Of a DNA stretch of 64,000 nt, positions 24,426 to 33,241 are shown piece after piece. The stretch covers positions 130,530-194,529 of the forward strand of contig NZ_JAYKKJ010000007.1 of assembly GCF_035969385.1 (NCBI RefSeq), written 5' to 3'. Under the pieces are notes generated by a model that was given only the letters and a program-made list of their open reading frames with translations, was not told the origin of the DNA and did no database searches. The stretch is from SELP01 sp035969385. GTDB lineage: Bacteria > Pseudomonadota > Alphaproteobacteria > Rhodobacterales > Rhodobacteraceae. Made by a program: the position numbers and the translations under genes. Numbering within the stretch: the first letter of the stretch is position 1; each line of letters starts with the position of its first letter.

Positions 24426-26102
24426 TTAGCTGGAAACCGTTACTTTTTCCGGTTTGACCATCCATTCGCGGCCACGCAGCATGGCCTTCCAATAGATCGG
24501 CGGCAGGGCGGTTTCCTTCAGCCACCAGGCCAGCCGCGTCGGCTTGGTCCCGTTCAGCAGCCATTTCGGGAAAGAAGGCAGCAGCGCACCGCCATAGCCA
24601 AACTCGGCCAGAACGATCTTGCCACGCTCAACGGTCAGCGGGCAGGAGCCATAGCCGTTGTATTGCACCTGCGGGCCCTTGCCGTCGATGTCGGCGGCCA
24701 GATTGGTGGCCACGATGGGGGCCTGCATCCGGGCGGCGGCGGCAGTTTTGGCGTTGGGGGCGTTCATCACGTCGCCAAGGCTCCAGATGTTGTCATAGGT
24801 CTTGTGGCGCAGGGTGGCCTGATCCACATCGACCCATCCAGCGGCATCGGCCAGCGGCGACACGCGGATGAAATCGGGCGCGGTCTGCGGCGGGGTGACA
24901 TGTATCATGTCGAACTCGACCGTGACCCGTTCCTTCGGTGTGTCCGGTTTGGCCACTTCGAAGGTGGCCGTGCGGGCCGTGCCATCCACAGCCACAAGGT
25001 TGTGGAAGAAGTTCAGCGTCGCGTCGTATTTCTGGACATATTCTTCAAGCGCGGGGACGTAATCCTTGACCCCGAACAGCACGCCGCCCGCGTTCATGAA
25101 CTGGATGTCGATGTCCTTCAGCACGCCGGTCCGGAACCAGTGGTCGCCGGACAGGTACATCGCCTTTTGCGGGGCACCCGCGCATTTGATCGGCATCGGT
25201 GGCTGGGTGAACAGGGCGCGGCCCTCTTTCAACTCTTTCACCAGCTTCCAAGTGTAGGGGGCCAGATCATAGCGGTAGTTGGAGGTGACGCCGTTCTTGC
25301 CCAGCGTTTCTACCAGTCCCTCGACCTTGTTCCAGTCGAGTTTCAGCCCCGGCGTGACGACCAGACGTTTGTAGCCGACAACCCGGCAGCCATCGAGGAT
25401 AACGGCATTGTCCTTGGGCTCAAAGGCCGCGACGGCGGATTTGATCCAATGGACCCCTTTGGGGATCAGGCTGCCCATGGTCTTGGCGGTGTCCTGCGCG
25501 TCAAAGACGCCGCCGCCAACCAAGGTCCAGCCGGGTTGGTAGTAGTGGATGTCGGCGGGGTCGATGATGGCGATGTCCAGATCGGGCTTGCGCGCCTTCA
25601 GCGACGAGGCGACCGAGATGCCGCCCGCGCCCGCGCCGACGATCACCACGTCATAGCTGGCGTCGGTCTGGGTCGTCGGGGTCTTGCCGCCGTTGACAAT
25701 GCGGCGCACCACACCGCCCATGTCATAGCCCGCCGCCTTGGTGGCCGACAGGATGTCCGCCGGGGCCATTGTCGCCGCCTGGCTGAGCGACCAGAGCGTC
25801 GCCGACCGGGTGCCGGTCCGGCAGTAGGCAAGCACCGGGCCGGGCAGGGTATCAAGCGCGGTCCCGAAATCGGCGGCGTCCTGATCGCTTACCTTGCCGG
25901 CGACGATCGGCAGATAGGCGATTTCCAGCCCCGCGGTTTTCGCGGCGGATTCGATCTCTTCATAGGTCGGCTGATCCGCGGCCTCGCCATCGGGGCGGTT
26001 GCAGATGATCGCGCGGAAGCCCGCGGCCTTGATCGCGTCGATGTCGGAGGCAGCGATTTGCGGCGAAACCGAGATCCGCGATGAAATTGTCTTGATGTCC
26101 AT
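24426..26102 (-). CDS. Fusion: TIGR01244-type sulfurtransferase/phosphatase domain plus type II sulfide:quinone oxidoreductase
   Basis: A 558-residue two-domain protein. Residues ~1-110 are a DUF442/TIGR01244 domain with the phosphatase-like loop CRTGTRS (catalytic C94). Residues ~150-550 are a flavoprotein with the FAD motif VVIVGAGAGGISVASSL and the redox cysteines C307 (PIKCAGAPQK) and C487 (YGSCPLT), matching the human-type SQR pair. The flavin domain oxidises sulfide and reduces quinone. The N-terminal cysteine domain probably accepts or passes on the sulfane sulfur. It lies between an ETHE1-like dioxygenase gene upstream and the SulP gene downstream. Confidence 0.9.
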   Translation of the reverse strand: MDIKTISSRISVSPQIAASDIDAIKAAGFRAIICNRPDGEAADQPTYEEIESAAKTAGLEIAYLPIVAGKVSDQDAADFGTALDTLPGPVLAYCRTGTRSATLWSLSQAATMAPADILSATKAAGYDMGGVVRRIVNGGKTPTTQTDASYDVVIVGAGAGGISVASSLKARKPDLDIAIIDPADIHYYQPGWTLVGGGVFDAQDTAKTMGSLIPKGVHWIKSAVAAFEPKDNAVILDGCRVVGYKRLVVTPGLKLDWNKVEGLVETLGKNGVTSNYRYDLAPYTWKLVKELKEGRALFTQPPMPIKCAGAPQKAMYLSGDHWFRTGVLKDIDIQFMNAGGVLFGVKDYVPALEEYVQKYDATLNFFHNLVAVDGTARTATFEVAKPDTPKERVTVEFDMIHVTPPQTAPDFIRVSPLADAAGWVDVDQATLRHKTYDNIWSLGDVMNAPNAKTAAAARMQAPIVATNLAADIDGKGPQVQYNGYGSCPLTVERGKIVLAEFGYGGALLPSFPKWLLNGTKPTRLAWWLKETALPPIYWKAMLRGREWMVKPEKVTVSS

Positions 26103-26175
26103 ATGTCCCGTTCCTGTGCTGTGCCGCCCAAAGGTGGCAAGGCCCGGCGCTGTGGCCGGGCCTTTAAAAGTGTCT

Positions 26176-27060
26176 TCAGAGGCCGTTGACCGGCACCTTC
26201 AGCATCTTCTTGCCGTCCTTGTCGGTCGGAATTTCGCCCGCGCGCATGTTCACCTGCAGCGAGGGGATGATCAGCTTGGGCATATCAAGGGTCGCATCGC
26301 GTTCGGTGCGGAACTTGACGAAATCGTCTTTGGTCTTGCCGGTGCCGACGTGGATGTTGTGTTCCCGTTCTTCGCCCACGGTGGTTTCCCATTTGATGTC
26401 GCGACCGTTGGGGCCGTAGTCGTGGCACATGAACAGGCGGGTTTCATCGGGCAGCTCCAGCACCCGCATGATCGAATCGTAGAGGATGCCGGCATCGCCA
26501 CCCGGGAAATCGGCGCGGGCCGATCCGCCGTCGGGCATGAACAGTGTGTCGCCAACAAAGGCCGCGTCGCCGATGACATGGGTCATGCAGGCGGGGGTAT
26601 GGCCGGGGGTGTGGATCGCGAACCCGGTCATGGTACCGATCTGGTAGGTGTCGCCGTCCTTGAACAGCCGGTCGAACTGCGACCCGTCGCGCTGGAATTC
26701 GGTGCCTTCGTTGAAGACCTTGCCAAAAGTGTCCTGCACGATGGTGATGTTTTCACCGATGCCGATTTTGCCGCCCAGTTTGTCCTGAATGTAGGGCGCG
26801 GCGGACAGGTGGTCGGCGTGGACATGGGTTTCGATCTGCCATTCCAGCTTCAGCCCGTTGTCCTGCACGAACTTGATGATTTCGTCGGCGTTTTCATAGG
26901 TGATCCGCCCGGCGGCATAGTCGATGTCCATGACGCTGTCGACGATGGCACAGGCGTTCGAATTAGGATCCTTGACCACATAGGAAATCGTGTTTGTCGC
27001 CGGGTCGAAAAACGCGGTGACCTCGGGTTTGACCGAAAGATCGGTGGACGGAATGGCCAT
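26176..27060 (-). CDS. Metallo-beta-lactamase-fold persulfide dioxygenase-like protein (ETHE1/Blh type)
   Basis: A 294-residue MBL-fold enzyme with the metal motif THVHADHLSAA (HxHxDH), a further ligand in HTPGHTPACMTH and FVGDTLFMPDGG. Persulfide dioxygenases of this type oxidise glutathione persulfide to sulfite, and they commonly partner SQR and TIGR01244-type proteins. I chose the ATG at 27060, which has GAGGAG eight bases upstream on the minus strand. The gene lies between a Crp/Fnr regulator and the SQR fusion on the same strand. Confidence 0.9.
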   Translation of the reverse strand: MAIPSTDLSVKPEVTAFFDPATNTISYVVKDPNSNACAIVDSVMDIDYAAGRITYENADEIIKFVQDNGLKLEWQIETHVHADHLSAAPYIQDKLGGKIGIGENITIVQDTFGKVFNEGTEFQRDGSQFDRLFKDGDTYQIGTMTGFAIHTPGHTPACMTHVIGDAAFVGDTLFMPDGGSARADFPGGDAGILYDSIMRVLELPDETRLFMCHDYGPNGRDIKWETTVGEEREHNIHVGTGKTKDDFVKFRTERDATLDMPKLIIPSLQVNMRAGEIPTDKDGKKMLKVPVNGL

Positions 27061-27089
27061 GATGAACTCCTCGTGTTCTGTCGTTCGGG

Positions 27090-27153
27090 GATATGTCGTC
27101 TTTACATATCGCAATATTGGAATGTGTATGTCTGTATACAAGGGGGGTGTCAA
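27090..27153 (-). promoter_or_regulatory. Candidate promoter and operator of the sulfide-oxidation genes
   Basis: In the 102-bp gap before the dioxygenase gene, TTGACA (27153-27148 on the minus strand) is followed after 17 bp by CATACA (27130-27125), a strong -35 with a weak -10. Just downstream lies GATATGT-N7-ACATATC (27090-27110), a perfect inverted repeat well placed for a repressor or redox regulator. A further near-palindrome, GTATGTCTGTATAC (27126-27139), lies in the promoter spacer. Confidence 0.45.
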
Positions 27154-27162
27154 GAAATTCTG

Positions 27163-27789
27163 TCAGCGATTGGTACTGACAAAGGCGCGCAGGCGATCCG
27201 GGGCCAAAAGCATGATGCGGCCACGCCCCTGTTCGATCCAGCCACGCCGTTGAAATTCAAGCAATTGGCGCGATACGACCTCGCGCGCGGTGCCCAGTTC
27301 GGCGGCAAGCTGTTGGTGCGTTGCCTGCACCCCGGACCCATCCGACAGTTCCAGAAGCTTGTCGGCCAGCCGCATGTCGATTCGATGAAAGGCAATTTCC
27401 TCGATCGTCAGGAACAGGTCGGCCATGCGCTGCGAATAAGAGGCGAAGACGAATTTCCGAAATGTCGCGGAGGAGGCGATGAGCCGGTCGAATGCGGCCT
27501 TTGGCACGGCGATCGCCTCTGCCTCGGTCTCGGCGATGCCTTCGGCGGAATAGGGCTCTTCGCCGATCAGGCAGGCGGTTGTCAGAACGCAGCTTTCCCC
27601 AGCGTGCACCCGGTAGAGGACAATCTCGCGCCCGCCTTCGGTCGCTTGCTGCACCCGCACCACGCCCCGCGTCACCAGAAGCAGATGATCCGGGGTCTGG
27701 CCCACTCCAAAGACAGACGCGCCCTTGGGGACGGTCACCACATGACCCGCGGCACGGGCAAGGTCGAGGGGGGAAAGGGCGCTGTCCAT
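27163..27789 (-). CDS. Crp/Fnr-family transcriptional regulator
   Basis: A 208-residue protein with an N-terminal cyclic-nucleotide-binding-like domain (about 10-125) and a C-terminal helix-turn-helix (about 145-205, with THQQLAAELGTAREVVSRQL). It lacks the N-terminal cysteine cluster of oxygen-sensing FNR. It has only one cysteine in the sensor domain (SCVLTTACL gives two close together), which might react with sulfur species, but that is speculation. It heads the leftward sulfide-oxidation genes and is divergent from a HAD phosphatase gene, so it is their likely regulator. Confidence 0.9.
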   Translation of the reverse strand: MDSALSPLDLARAAGHVVTVPKGASVFGVGQTPDHLLLVTRGVVRVQQATEGGREIVLYRVHAGESCVLTTACLIGEEPYSAEGIAETEAEAIAVPKAAFDRLIASSATFRKFVFASYSQRMADLFLTIEEIAFHRIDMRLADKLLELSDGSGVQATHQQLAAELGTAREVVSRQLLEFQRRGWIEQGRGRIMLLAPDRLRAFVSTNR

Positions 27790-27900
27790 GCCCCGACTAT
27801 CGGTCAAAGCTGTCCGGAGGCAAAGACGTTTCAGGGGATCCTGCCTGCGGCGGATGATCCACAGTTGACAGGCGGCGCGCGCTGTCGTTCCACTGCGCCC

Positions 27901-28596
27901 ATGATCAAAGGTATTCTTTTCGACAAGGACGGCACGCTGTTCGATTTCAACGCGACATGGGGGGCGTTTACCGAAACGCTGCTTTTGTCCGAAGTCGGTG
28001 GCGATCTGGACCGTGTTCAGCAACTGGCCGACCGGCTGGGCTATGACCTTGCCAACAAAGTCTTCTTTCCCGGGTCCATCGTCATTGCCGAAACGGTGGA
28101 TGTGGTCGCGAGCCACATCCTGCCGCTGCTGCCCGAGACCGACAAAGCGTCGCTGATCAGCCGGATGAACGGGCTGGCGGCGCAGGTGCCGCAGATCGAA
28201 GCGGCCCCGCTTGTGCCCTTTGTCGAGGGCCTGAAGGCGAGGGGGCTGCTTATCGGGGTTTGCACCAATGATGCCGAGGCGCCCGCGCGGTCCCATCTGG
28301 GCCGGGCCGGGGTCGAGGAGGCGTTCGATTTCATCGCCGGTTACGACAGCGGGCATGGGGCGAAACCGGCCCCCGGTCCGCTTCTGGCTTTTGCCCGTGC
28401 GGTCGATCTGGACCCCGCGCACTGCATCATGGTGGGTGACAGCCTGCACGACCTGCACGCCGGGCGGGCGGCGGGGATGCGCCCGGTGGGTGTGTTGACC
28501 GGCCCGGCCGGGGCAGAGGAACTGGCCACCGCGGCCGAAGTCGTGCTGGACAGCATCGCCGACCTGACCGACTGGGTGGACAGGCAGAATACCTGA
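27901..28596 (+). CDS. HAD-family phosphatase (phosphoglycolate phosphatase-like)
   Basis: A 231-residue haloacid dehalogenase-fold hydrolase with all four motifs: FDKDGTLFDF (nucleophile D8 and D10), VCTNDAEAPAR, the lysine in GAKPAPGP, and MVGDSLHDLHAG. A helical cap is inserted after motif I. Phosphoglycolate phosphatase is the closest functional type by motif layout, but HAD substrates cannot be assigned from sequence. It is divergent from the Crp/Fnr gene (111 bp apart) and probably a single-gene unit. Confidence 0.9.
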   Translation: MIKGILFDKDGTLFDFNATWGAFTETLLLSEVGGDLDRVQQLADRLGYDLANKVFFPGSIVIAETVDVVASHILPLLPETDKASLISRMNGLAAQVPQIEAAPLVPFVEGLKARGLLIGVCTNDAEAPARSHLGRAGVEEAFDFIAGYDSGHGAKPAPGPLLAFARAVDLDPAHCIMVGDSLHDLHAGRAAGMRPVGVLTGPAGAEELATAAEVVLDSIADLTDWVDRQNT

Positions 28597-28681
28597 AAGA
28601 AATACGACAGGTTCTGTCGCTGATGCGCCAACCAAGCCGCCCGGACCGTGCGAGACTTTTCCCAACAACAGGAGAGTCTCC

Positions 28682-30241
28682 ATGGCCGATACGCCAAACC
28701 GCCGCCGCCGTTCCGGTGGCCGCGCTGCCAACACCGCCAAACGCAGCGCCGAATTGTTCAAGCAAAGCCCCTGGCGCCTGCCGGTCAACACCGACCGGCC
28801 CACCGAACCGCTGGGCCCGGAGGGGGTCGAGGCGATTCATGATGGCGCCATGCGCATCCTGGAAGAGATCGGGATCGAGTTTCTGAATCAGGAAGCGATC
28901 GAGCTTTTCAAGGAAGCAGGCTGCAAGGTCGCGGGCACCAACGTGAAGATGGGCCGCGACTGGGTGATGGAGATGGTCGGCAAGGCCCCGGCCCAGTTCA
29001 CGATCACCCCGCGCAACCCGGACAAGCAGATCACGGTCGGTGGCAAGCACATCCTGTTTGGCAACGTGTCGTCGCCGCCCAACTACTTCGACCTTGAGAT
29101 CGGGCGCAAGGTGTCGGGCAACCGCGAACAGTGCGCCAACCTGCTGAAACTGACCCAGCATTTCAACTGCATCCATTTCGCGGGCGGCTACCCGGTCGAA
29201 CCTGTGGATGTTCATGCCTCGGTCCGGCATCTGGACGTGGTCCATGACAAGCTGGTGCTGACCGACAAGGTGGCCCATGCCTACAGCCTTGGCCGGGAAC
29301 GGGTCGAGGATGTGATGGAGATGGTGCGGATCGCCGGGGGGCTGACCCATGAGGAGTTTGAATCCCGCCCGCATATGTACACCAACATTAACTCTACCTC
29401 TCCGCTGAAGCATGACGAGCCGATGATCGACGGCTGCCTGCGGCTGGTGCGCAAGGGGCAGGCGGTTTATGTCACCCCCTTCACGCTGGCGGGCGCGATG
29501 GCGCCGGTGACCATGGCGGGGGCCGTGACCCTGTCGATCGCCGAGGCGCTGTCGGCAATTGCACTGTTCCAATATGTGCGCCCGGGCTGTCCCTGCGTCA
29601 TCGGCACCTTTACGTCGAACGTGGACATGAAGTCGGGCGCGCCCGCCTTTGGCACACCTGAATACATGCGCGCCACCCAGATGACCGGCCAGATGGCCCG
29701 GTTCTACGGGCTGCCGATGCGGGCGTCAGGGTCTTGCGCGGCCAACGTGCCGGACGGGCAGGCGATGTGGGAAACGTCGAACGCGCTGTGGTCGGCGGTG
29801 CAATCGGGCACCAACGTGGTCTATCACGCGGCAGGCTGGCTGGAGGGCGGGCTGATCGCCAGCCCCGAGAAATTCGTCATGGATTGCGAGGTAATCCAGA
29901 TGATCCAACGCTATCTGGAGCCGGAGATCTGCGACACCAGCCCCGAGGCCATTGCCGTCGAGGCCATCAAAGAGGTCGGCCCGAACGGCCATTTCTTTGG
30001 CATCCAGCACACGCAGGACCGCTATCAGACCGCCTTCTACGAACCCTTTGTCAGCGACTGGCGCAACTTCGAGGCCTGGGAAGTGGCGGGCAGCGTCTGG
30101 ACGCCGGAACGGGCGCATCGGGTGTTCAAGGACATCATCGCCAATTTCGAGGCCCCGCCGATGGATGCGGGAATCGCCGAGGAACTGGCTGACTTCGTCG
30201 CACGCCGCAAGGCAGAGGGCGGCGCGCCGACAGATTTCTGA
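28682..30241 (+). CDS. MttB-superfamily methyltransferase without pyrrolysine
   Basis: A 519-residue protein of the trimethylamine methyltransferase family. These TIM-barrel proteins move a methyl group from a quaternary or tertiary amine to a corrinoid protein. The conserved GAMRILEEIGIEF near the N-terminus and the Gly/Ser-rich MRASGSCAANVPDGQAMWET segment are typical. The reading frame has no in-frame TAG, so it is a non-pyrrolysine member like the betaine- or carnitine-type enzymes. No corrinoid protein or corrinoid reductase gene lies nearby. The start has AGGAGAG upstream. Confidence 0.9.
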   Translation: MADTPNRRRRSGGRAANTAKRSAELFKQSPWRLPVNTDRPTEPLGPEGVEAIHDGAMRILEEIGIEFLNQEAIELFKEAGCKVAGTNVKMGRDWVMEMVGKAPAQFTITPRNPDKQITVGGKHILFGNVSSPPNYFDLEIGRKVSGNREQCANLLKLTQHFNCIHFAGGYPVEPVDVHASVRHLDVVHDKLVLTDKVAHAYSLGRERVEDVMEMVRIAGGLTHEEFESRPHMYTNINSTSPLKHDEPMIDGCLRLVRKGQAVYVTPFTLAGAMAPVTMAGAVTLSIAEALSAIALFQYVRPGCPCVIGTFTSNVDMKSGAPAFGTPEYMRATQMTGQMARFYGLPMRASGSCAANVPDGQAMWETSNALWSAVQSGTNVVYHAAGWLEGGLIASPEKFVMDCEVIQMIQRYLEPEICDTSPEAIAVEAIKEVGPNGHFFGIQHTQDRYQTAFYEPFVSDWRNFEAWEVAGSVWTPERAHRVFKDIIANFEAPPMDAGIAEELADFVARRKAEGGAPTDF

Positions 30242-30408
30242 GGCGCGCCTTTTCGGCAGCAGAGCAATCACGGTTTGTCGATTGCACCCAAAGCCCGCCG
30301 GGTCGCGCAGCGGCCCGGCACCCGCCAAGCCGAACAAGTCCTGTGCGCAAATGAAGGAGGCGCGGGCGCGTCCTCCCTGCTAGGACTGGGAAAAAGGAGC
30401 CTTTGCCC

Positions 30409-31449
30409 ATGTCCGATCTCGAATTCGCGCTTGATACCTTTGGCGATGTCACCGTCGGGCCCGATGGGCAGTTGATCCCGCAGGATCAGGTGATCCGCGA
30501 CGTGGTCGAACAGGCGGTTCTGGCCGATGAACTGGGGGTCGACTATTTCGGCCTTGGCGAACATCACCGCGACGATTTCGCGGTCTCCTCGCCCGAGGTC
30601 TTGCTGGGTGTCATTGCTGGACGGACCAGCCGCATTCGCCTAGGCACCGCCGTCACGGTCCTGTCCACGGATGACCCCGTGCGCCTGTTCCAGCGGTTTT
30701 CGACCCTTCAGGCGGCCAGCGGCGGCCGGGCCGAGGTGATCCTTGGCCGCGGGTCGTTCACCGAAAGCTACGGGTTGTTCGGCCACGACCTGCACGACTA
30801 TGACCTGCTGTTCGAAGAAAAGCTGAACCTGTTTCACCGGCTGTTGCAGGGCGGTCCGGTGGAATGGTCGGGCCAGACCCGGCCCGCCCTGACCGGGCAG
30901 GAGATTTTCCCGCCCCTTGGCCCCAAGGGCCTGCCGACATGGATCGGGGTCGGGGGCAGCCCGGAATCGGTGGTGCGGGCGGTCCGCTATGACCTGCCGA
31001 TGATCCTTGCCATCATCGGCGGCAACCCGACGCGGTTCCGGCCCTTCGTCCAGCTGTATCACGATGCCTATGCCAAGCTGGGCAAGCCGCCCCGCCCGCT
31101 GGGGGTTCATTCGCCCGGCCATGTCGCCGAGACGGAAGAACAGGCACAGGAAGAGGCCTGGGCAGGCTACCGCGTGCTGCGTGACCGGATCGGGCGCGAG
31201 CGCGGCTGGCCCCCCGCCGACAAGGCGGAATTTCTGCGCGAGGTCAGCCACGGGTCAATGTATGTCGGCACGCCCGAGACCGTGGCCCAGAAGATCGCCC
31301 GGACCATCCGGGCGCTGGGCCTGACCCGGTTCGAGATGAAATATTCCCAAGGCACTCTGCCGCATCCGGCGCTGATGACATCGATCGAGCTGTATGCCAC
31401 CCGCGTCATCCCCCGTGTCCGCGAGTTGCTGGCCGACGACGCGGGTTAG
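30409..31449 (+). CDS. Luciferase-like flavin-dependent monooxygenase
   Basis: A 346-residue TIM-barrel protein of the LLM class, most like the Atu2307-type subgroup (opening LEFALDTFGDV, then FGLGEHHRDDFAVSSPEV and VTVLSTDDPVRLFQRF). It would use reduced flavin supplied by a separate reductase, which is not encoded next to it. The ATG at 30409 has AAAAAGGAG nine bases upstream. It follows the MttB gene on the same strand with a 167-bp gap, so co-transcription is uncertain. Its substrate is unknown. Confidence 0.9.
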   Translation: MSDLEFALDTFGDVTVGPDGQLIPQDQVIRDVVEQAVLADELGVDYFGLGEHHRDDFAVSSPEVLLGVIAGRTSRIRLGTAVTVLSTDDPVRLFQRFSTLQAASGGRAEVILGRGSFTESYGLFGHDLHDYDLLFEEKLNLFHRLLQGGPVEWSGQTRPALTGQEIFPPLGPKGLPTWIGVGGSPESVVRAVRYDLPMILAIIGGNPTRFRPFVQLYHDAYAKLGKPPRPLGVHSPGHVAETEEQAQEEAWAGYRVLRDRIGRERGWPPADKAEFLREVSHGSMYVGTPETVAQKIARTIRALGLTRFEMKYSQGTLPHPALMTSIELYATRVIPRVRELLADDAG

Positions 31450-31509
31450 GATATCCCCACTGTCCCGGCCATGGGCCGCCTGCTAGGGTCTGCGAAAAGG
31501 GCAGGGACG

Positions 31510-32646
31510 ATGACGCAGGCAGATATCCGGATCGAGGTAGAGAACTTCGGGGCCTTCTTCGAGGCGCCCTTTGCGGCCTATGGGCCGGACAGCGCCTATG
31601 TCTCGCCGCTCAAGGCCGACCTGCGCCGGTTTCTGGACAAGACACGCAACCCGCTGTTCAAGGATCCGGGTAGCGACCTGACCTATTTCACCGCCCATCG
31701 CGGGGGGCAGGTGTTGGGGCGGATCACCGCCCATGTGCATGGCGCGTCGAAACGGCTGCATGGGGTGAACCGCGCCTATTTCGGTTATTTCGATTGTGCC
31801 GATGATCCGGCTGCCGCCCGTGCCCTGCTGCTCGCGGCCGAGGCGTGGGCCCGGGACCGGGGTCATGACGAGATTGCGGGGAACTTCAACTTGACCGCGA
31901 TGCAGCAGATCGGGGTTGTGACCGAGGGGTTTGAAGCGGCCCCCTTCCTCGACCAGATATGGTCGCCGCCGCAGATCGCCCGGCATCTGGAGGCCAATGG
32001 CTATGAACCGGTCTTTCCGATGACGACCTTCGCCGTCGATCTGACCCGGTCCGACCCGCCCGCGATCGGGCCGAAGCAGCAGGCGATCCTTGATGACCCG
32101 GATTTCACATTCGCCCCGATCACCCGCCGCACCATCCCGCAGCGGATGGAAGAGGCGCGCGCGGTCCTGAATGCCTCATTTGCTGAAAACCCGATGTTCG
32201 TGCCGGTCACCGAGGAAGAGTTCCATTTTCAGGCCAAGGACATGAAATGGGTCATGGACCCGCGCATTTCGGCGGTGCTGCACCACAAGGGGCGGCCGGC
32301 CGCCTGCATCATCTGCGTGCCCGACCTTAACCCCTTCCTGAAGAAGGTGCGGTCGCGGATGGGGCTGCTTGCGCCGTGGCATTTCCTTCGTCACCGGCTG
32401 ACCAACCGACGCGCGGTCCTGATCTTTTCCGGTGTGATCCCGGAATTGCAGGGGCAGGGGGTCAACCCGGTGGTCCTGCACCGGGTGTTCATGGCGGCGA
32501 AACGGGCCGGGTATACCCATGTCGCCAATACCTGGATCGCGGATGAAAACGGGCCCAGCCTTGCCCAGAAGGAAAAGGCCAGCGCGGGGGCGATGCACCG
32601 GCTGCACCTGTTCCGAAAATCGCTCGATCCCGCGCCAATCGGATAA
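31510..32646 (+). CDS. Uncharacterised GNAT-like protein
   Basis: A 378-residue cytosolic protein. I do not recognise a named function. Two acetyltransferase-like halves are suggested: an N-terminal region with GGQVLGRITAHVHG and YFGYFDCADDP, and a C-terminal region with AVLIFSGVIPELQGQGVNPVVL, which resembles the acetyl-CoA loop, followed by HVANTWIADENGPSL. Close homologues are common as hypothetical proteins. I chose the ATG at 31510, preceded by GCAGGGACG, over an upstream in-frame start with no ribosome site. Confidence 0.75.
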   Translation: MTQADIRIEVENFGAFFEAPFAAYGPDSAYVSPLKADLRRFLDKTRNPLFKDPGSDLTYFTAHRGGQVLGRITAHVHGASKRLHGVNRAYFGYFDCADDPAAARALLLAAEAWARDRGHDEIAGNFNLTAMQQIGVVTEGFEAAPFLDQIWSPPQIARHLEANGYEPVFPMTTFAVDLTRSDPPAIGPKQQAILDDPDFTFAPITRRTIPQRMEEARAVLNASFAENPMFVPVTEEEFHFQAKDMKWVMDPRISAVLHHKGRPAACIICVPDLNPFLKKVRSRMGLLAPWHFLRHRLTNRRAVLIFSGVIPELQGQGVNPVVLHRVFMAAKRAGYTHVANTWIADENGPSLAQKEKASAGAMHRLHLFRKSLDPAPIG

Positions 32647-32746
32647 AAACGGGCGAATTGTCGCCAGATCGCCCCTCTGCTGCCGCGCGGTTGCCTTGGT
32701 TGCCTGCCAAGGACCATGCGGTGGGGCGAGATGAAGAGGATGCGAC

Positions 32747-33235
32747 ATGCGTCGAGCATTTACTGCGGTGGGCTTTGCCGTGGCTTTCCTCCTGTCCGCT
32801 GGGCAGGTGCAGGCCTCGAACGGCTGCCAGATCCCGACCAATCAGCAGGCCCTGTTTCAGGACATCGACCGGGGCTTGAACCAGATCCGGCGTCAGAACG
32901 GGCTGCGCGGCCTACGCTACAACGCGGAACTGAGCCAGGCGGCGACCAACCATGCCTGCGATATGGCCGTTCGGGGGTACTTCAGCCACACGGGTCGCAA
33001 CGGGTCCACGGTGCAGCGGCGGGCCCGGAGTGCCGGCTATCGCGATTGCCTGATTGCCGAGAACATCGCCCACGGCACGCCCTATGCCGCGCCGAGTGCA
33101 GTGCTGAACGGCTGGATGAACTCGGAAGGGCATCGGTTCAACATGATGCTGGACCGGGTGCAGGATTATGGGATCGGCATCGCCGTCGATCACAACGGCC
33201 CCTATTGGGTGCTGGTGCTGGCCAAGGGCTGCTGA
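32747..33235 (+). CDS. Secreted CAP-domain (SCP/PR1-like) protein
   Basis: A 162-residue protein with a cleavable signal peptide (residues 1-23, ending near VQAS) and a CAP domain. The signature histidines are in AATNHACDMAVRGYFSHTGRNG and GWMNSEGHRFNMM (the first spread over more than one motif). Six cysteines suggest disulfides in the periplasm or outside. Bacterial CAP proteins are poorly characterised, and a role at the cell surface is the most one can say. The gene stands alone, with repeats just downstream. Confidence 0.9.
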   Translation: MRRAFTAVGFAVAFLLSAGQVQASNGCQIPTNQQALFQDIDRGLNQIRRQNGLRGLRYNAELSQAATNHACDMAVRGYFSHTGRNGSTVQRRARSAGYRDCLIAENIAHGTPYAAPSAVLNGWMNSEGHRFNMMLDRVQDYGIGIAVDHNGPYWVLVLAKGC

Positions 33236-33241
33236 GGGGTA

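Noticed and set aside
25999..28596. An 865-codon plus-strand frame
   Set aside because: Only its last 231 codons (from 27901) encode the HAD phosphatase; the rest is antisense to the SQR fusion, dioxygenase and Crp/Fnr genes.
27163..28803. A 546-codon minus-strand frame
   Set aside because: Only the last 208 codons (from 27789) are the Crp/Fnr regulator; the upstream part is antisense to the HAD gene.
28682..30241. Pyrrolysine-containing trimethylamine methyltransferase
   Set aside because: No in-frame TAG occurs before the natural TGA stop, so the protein belongs to the non-pyrrolysine branch.
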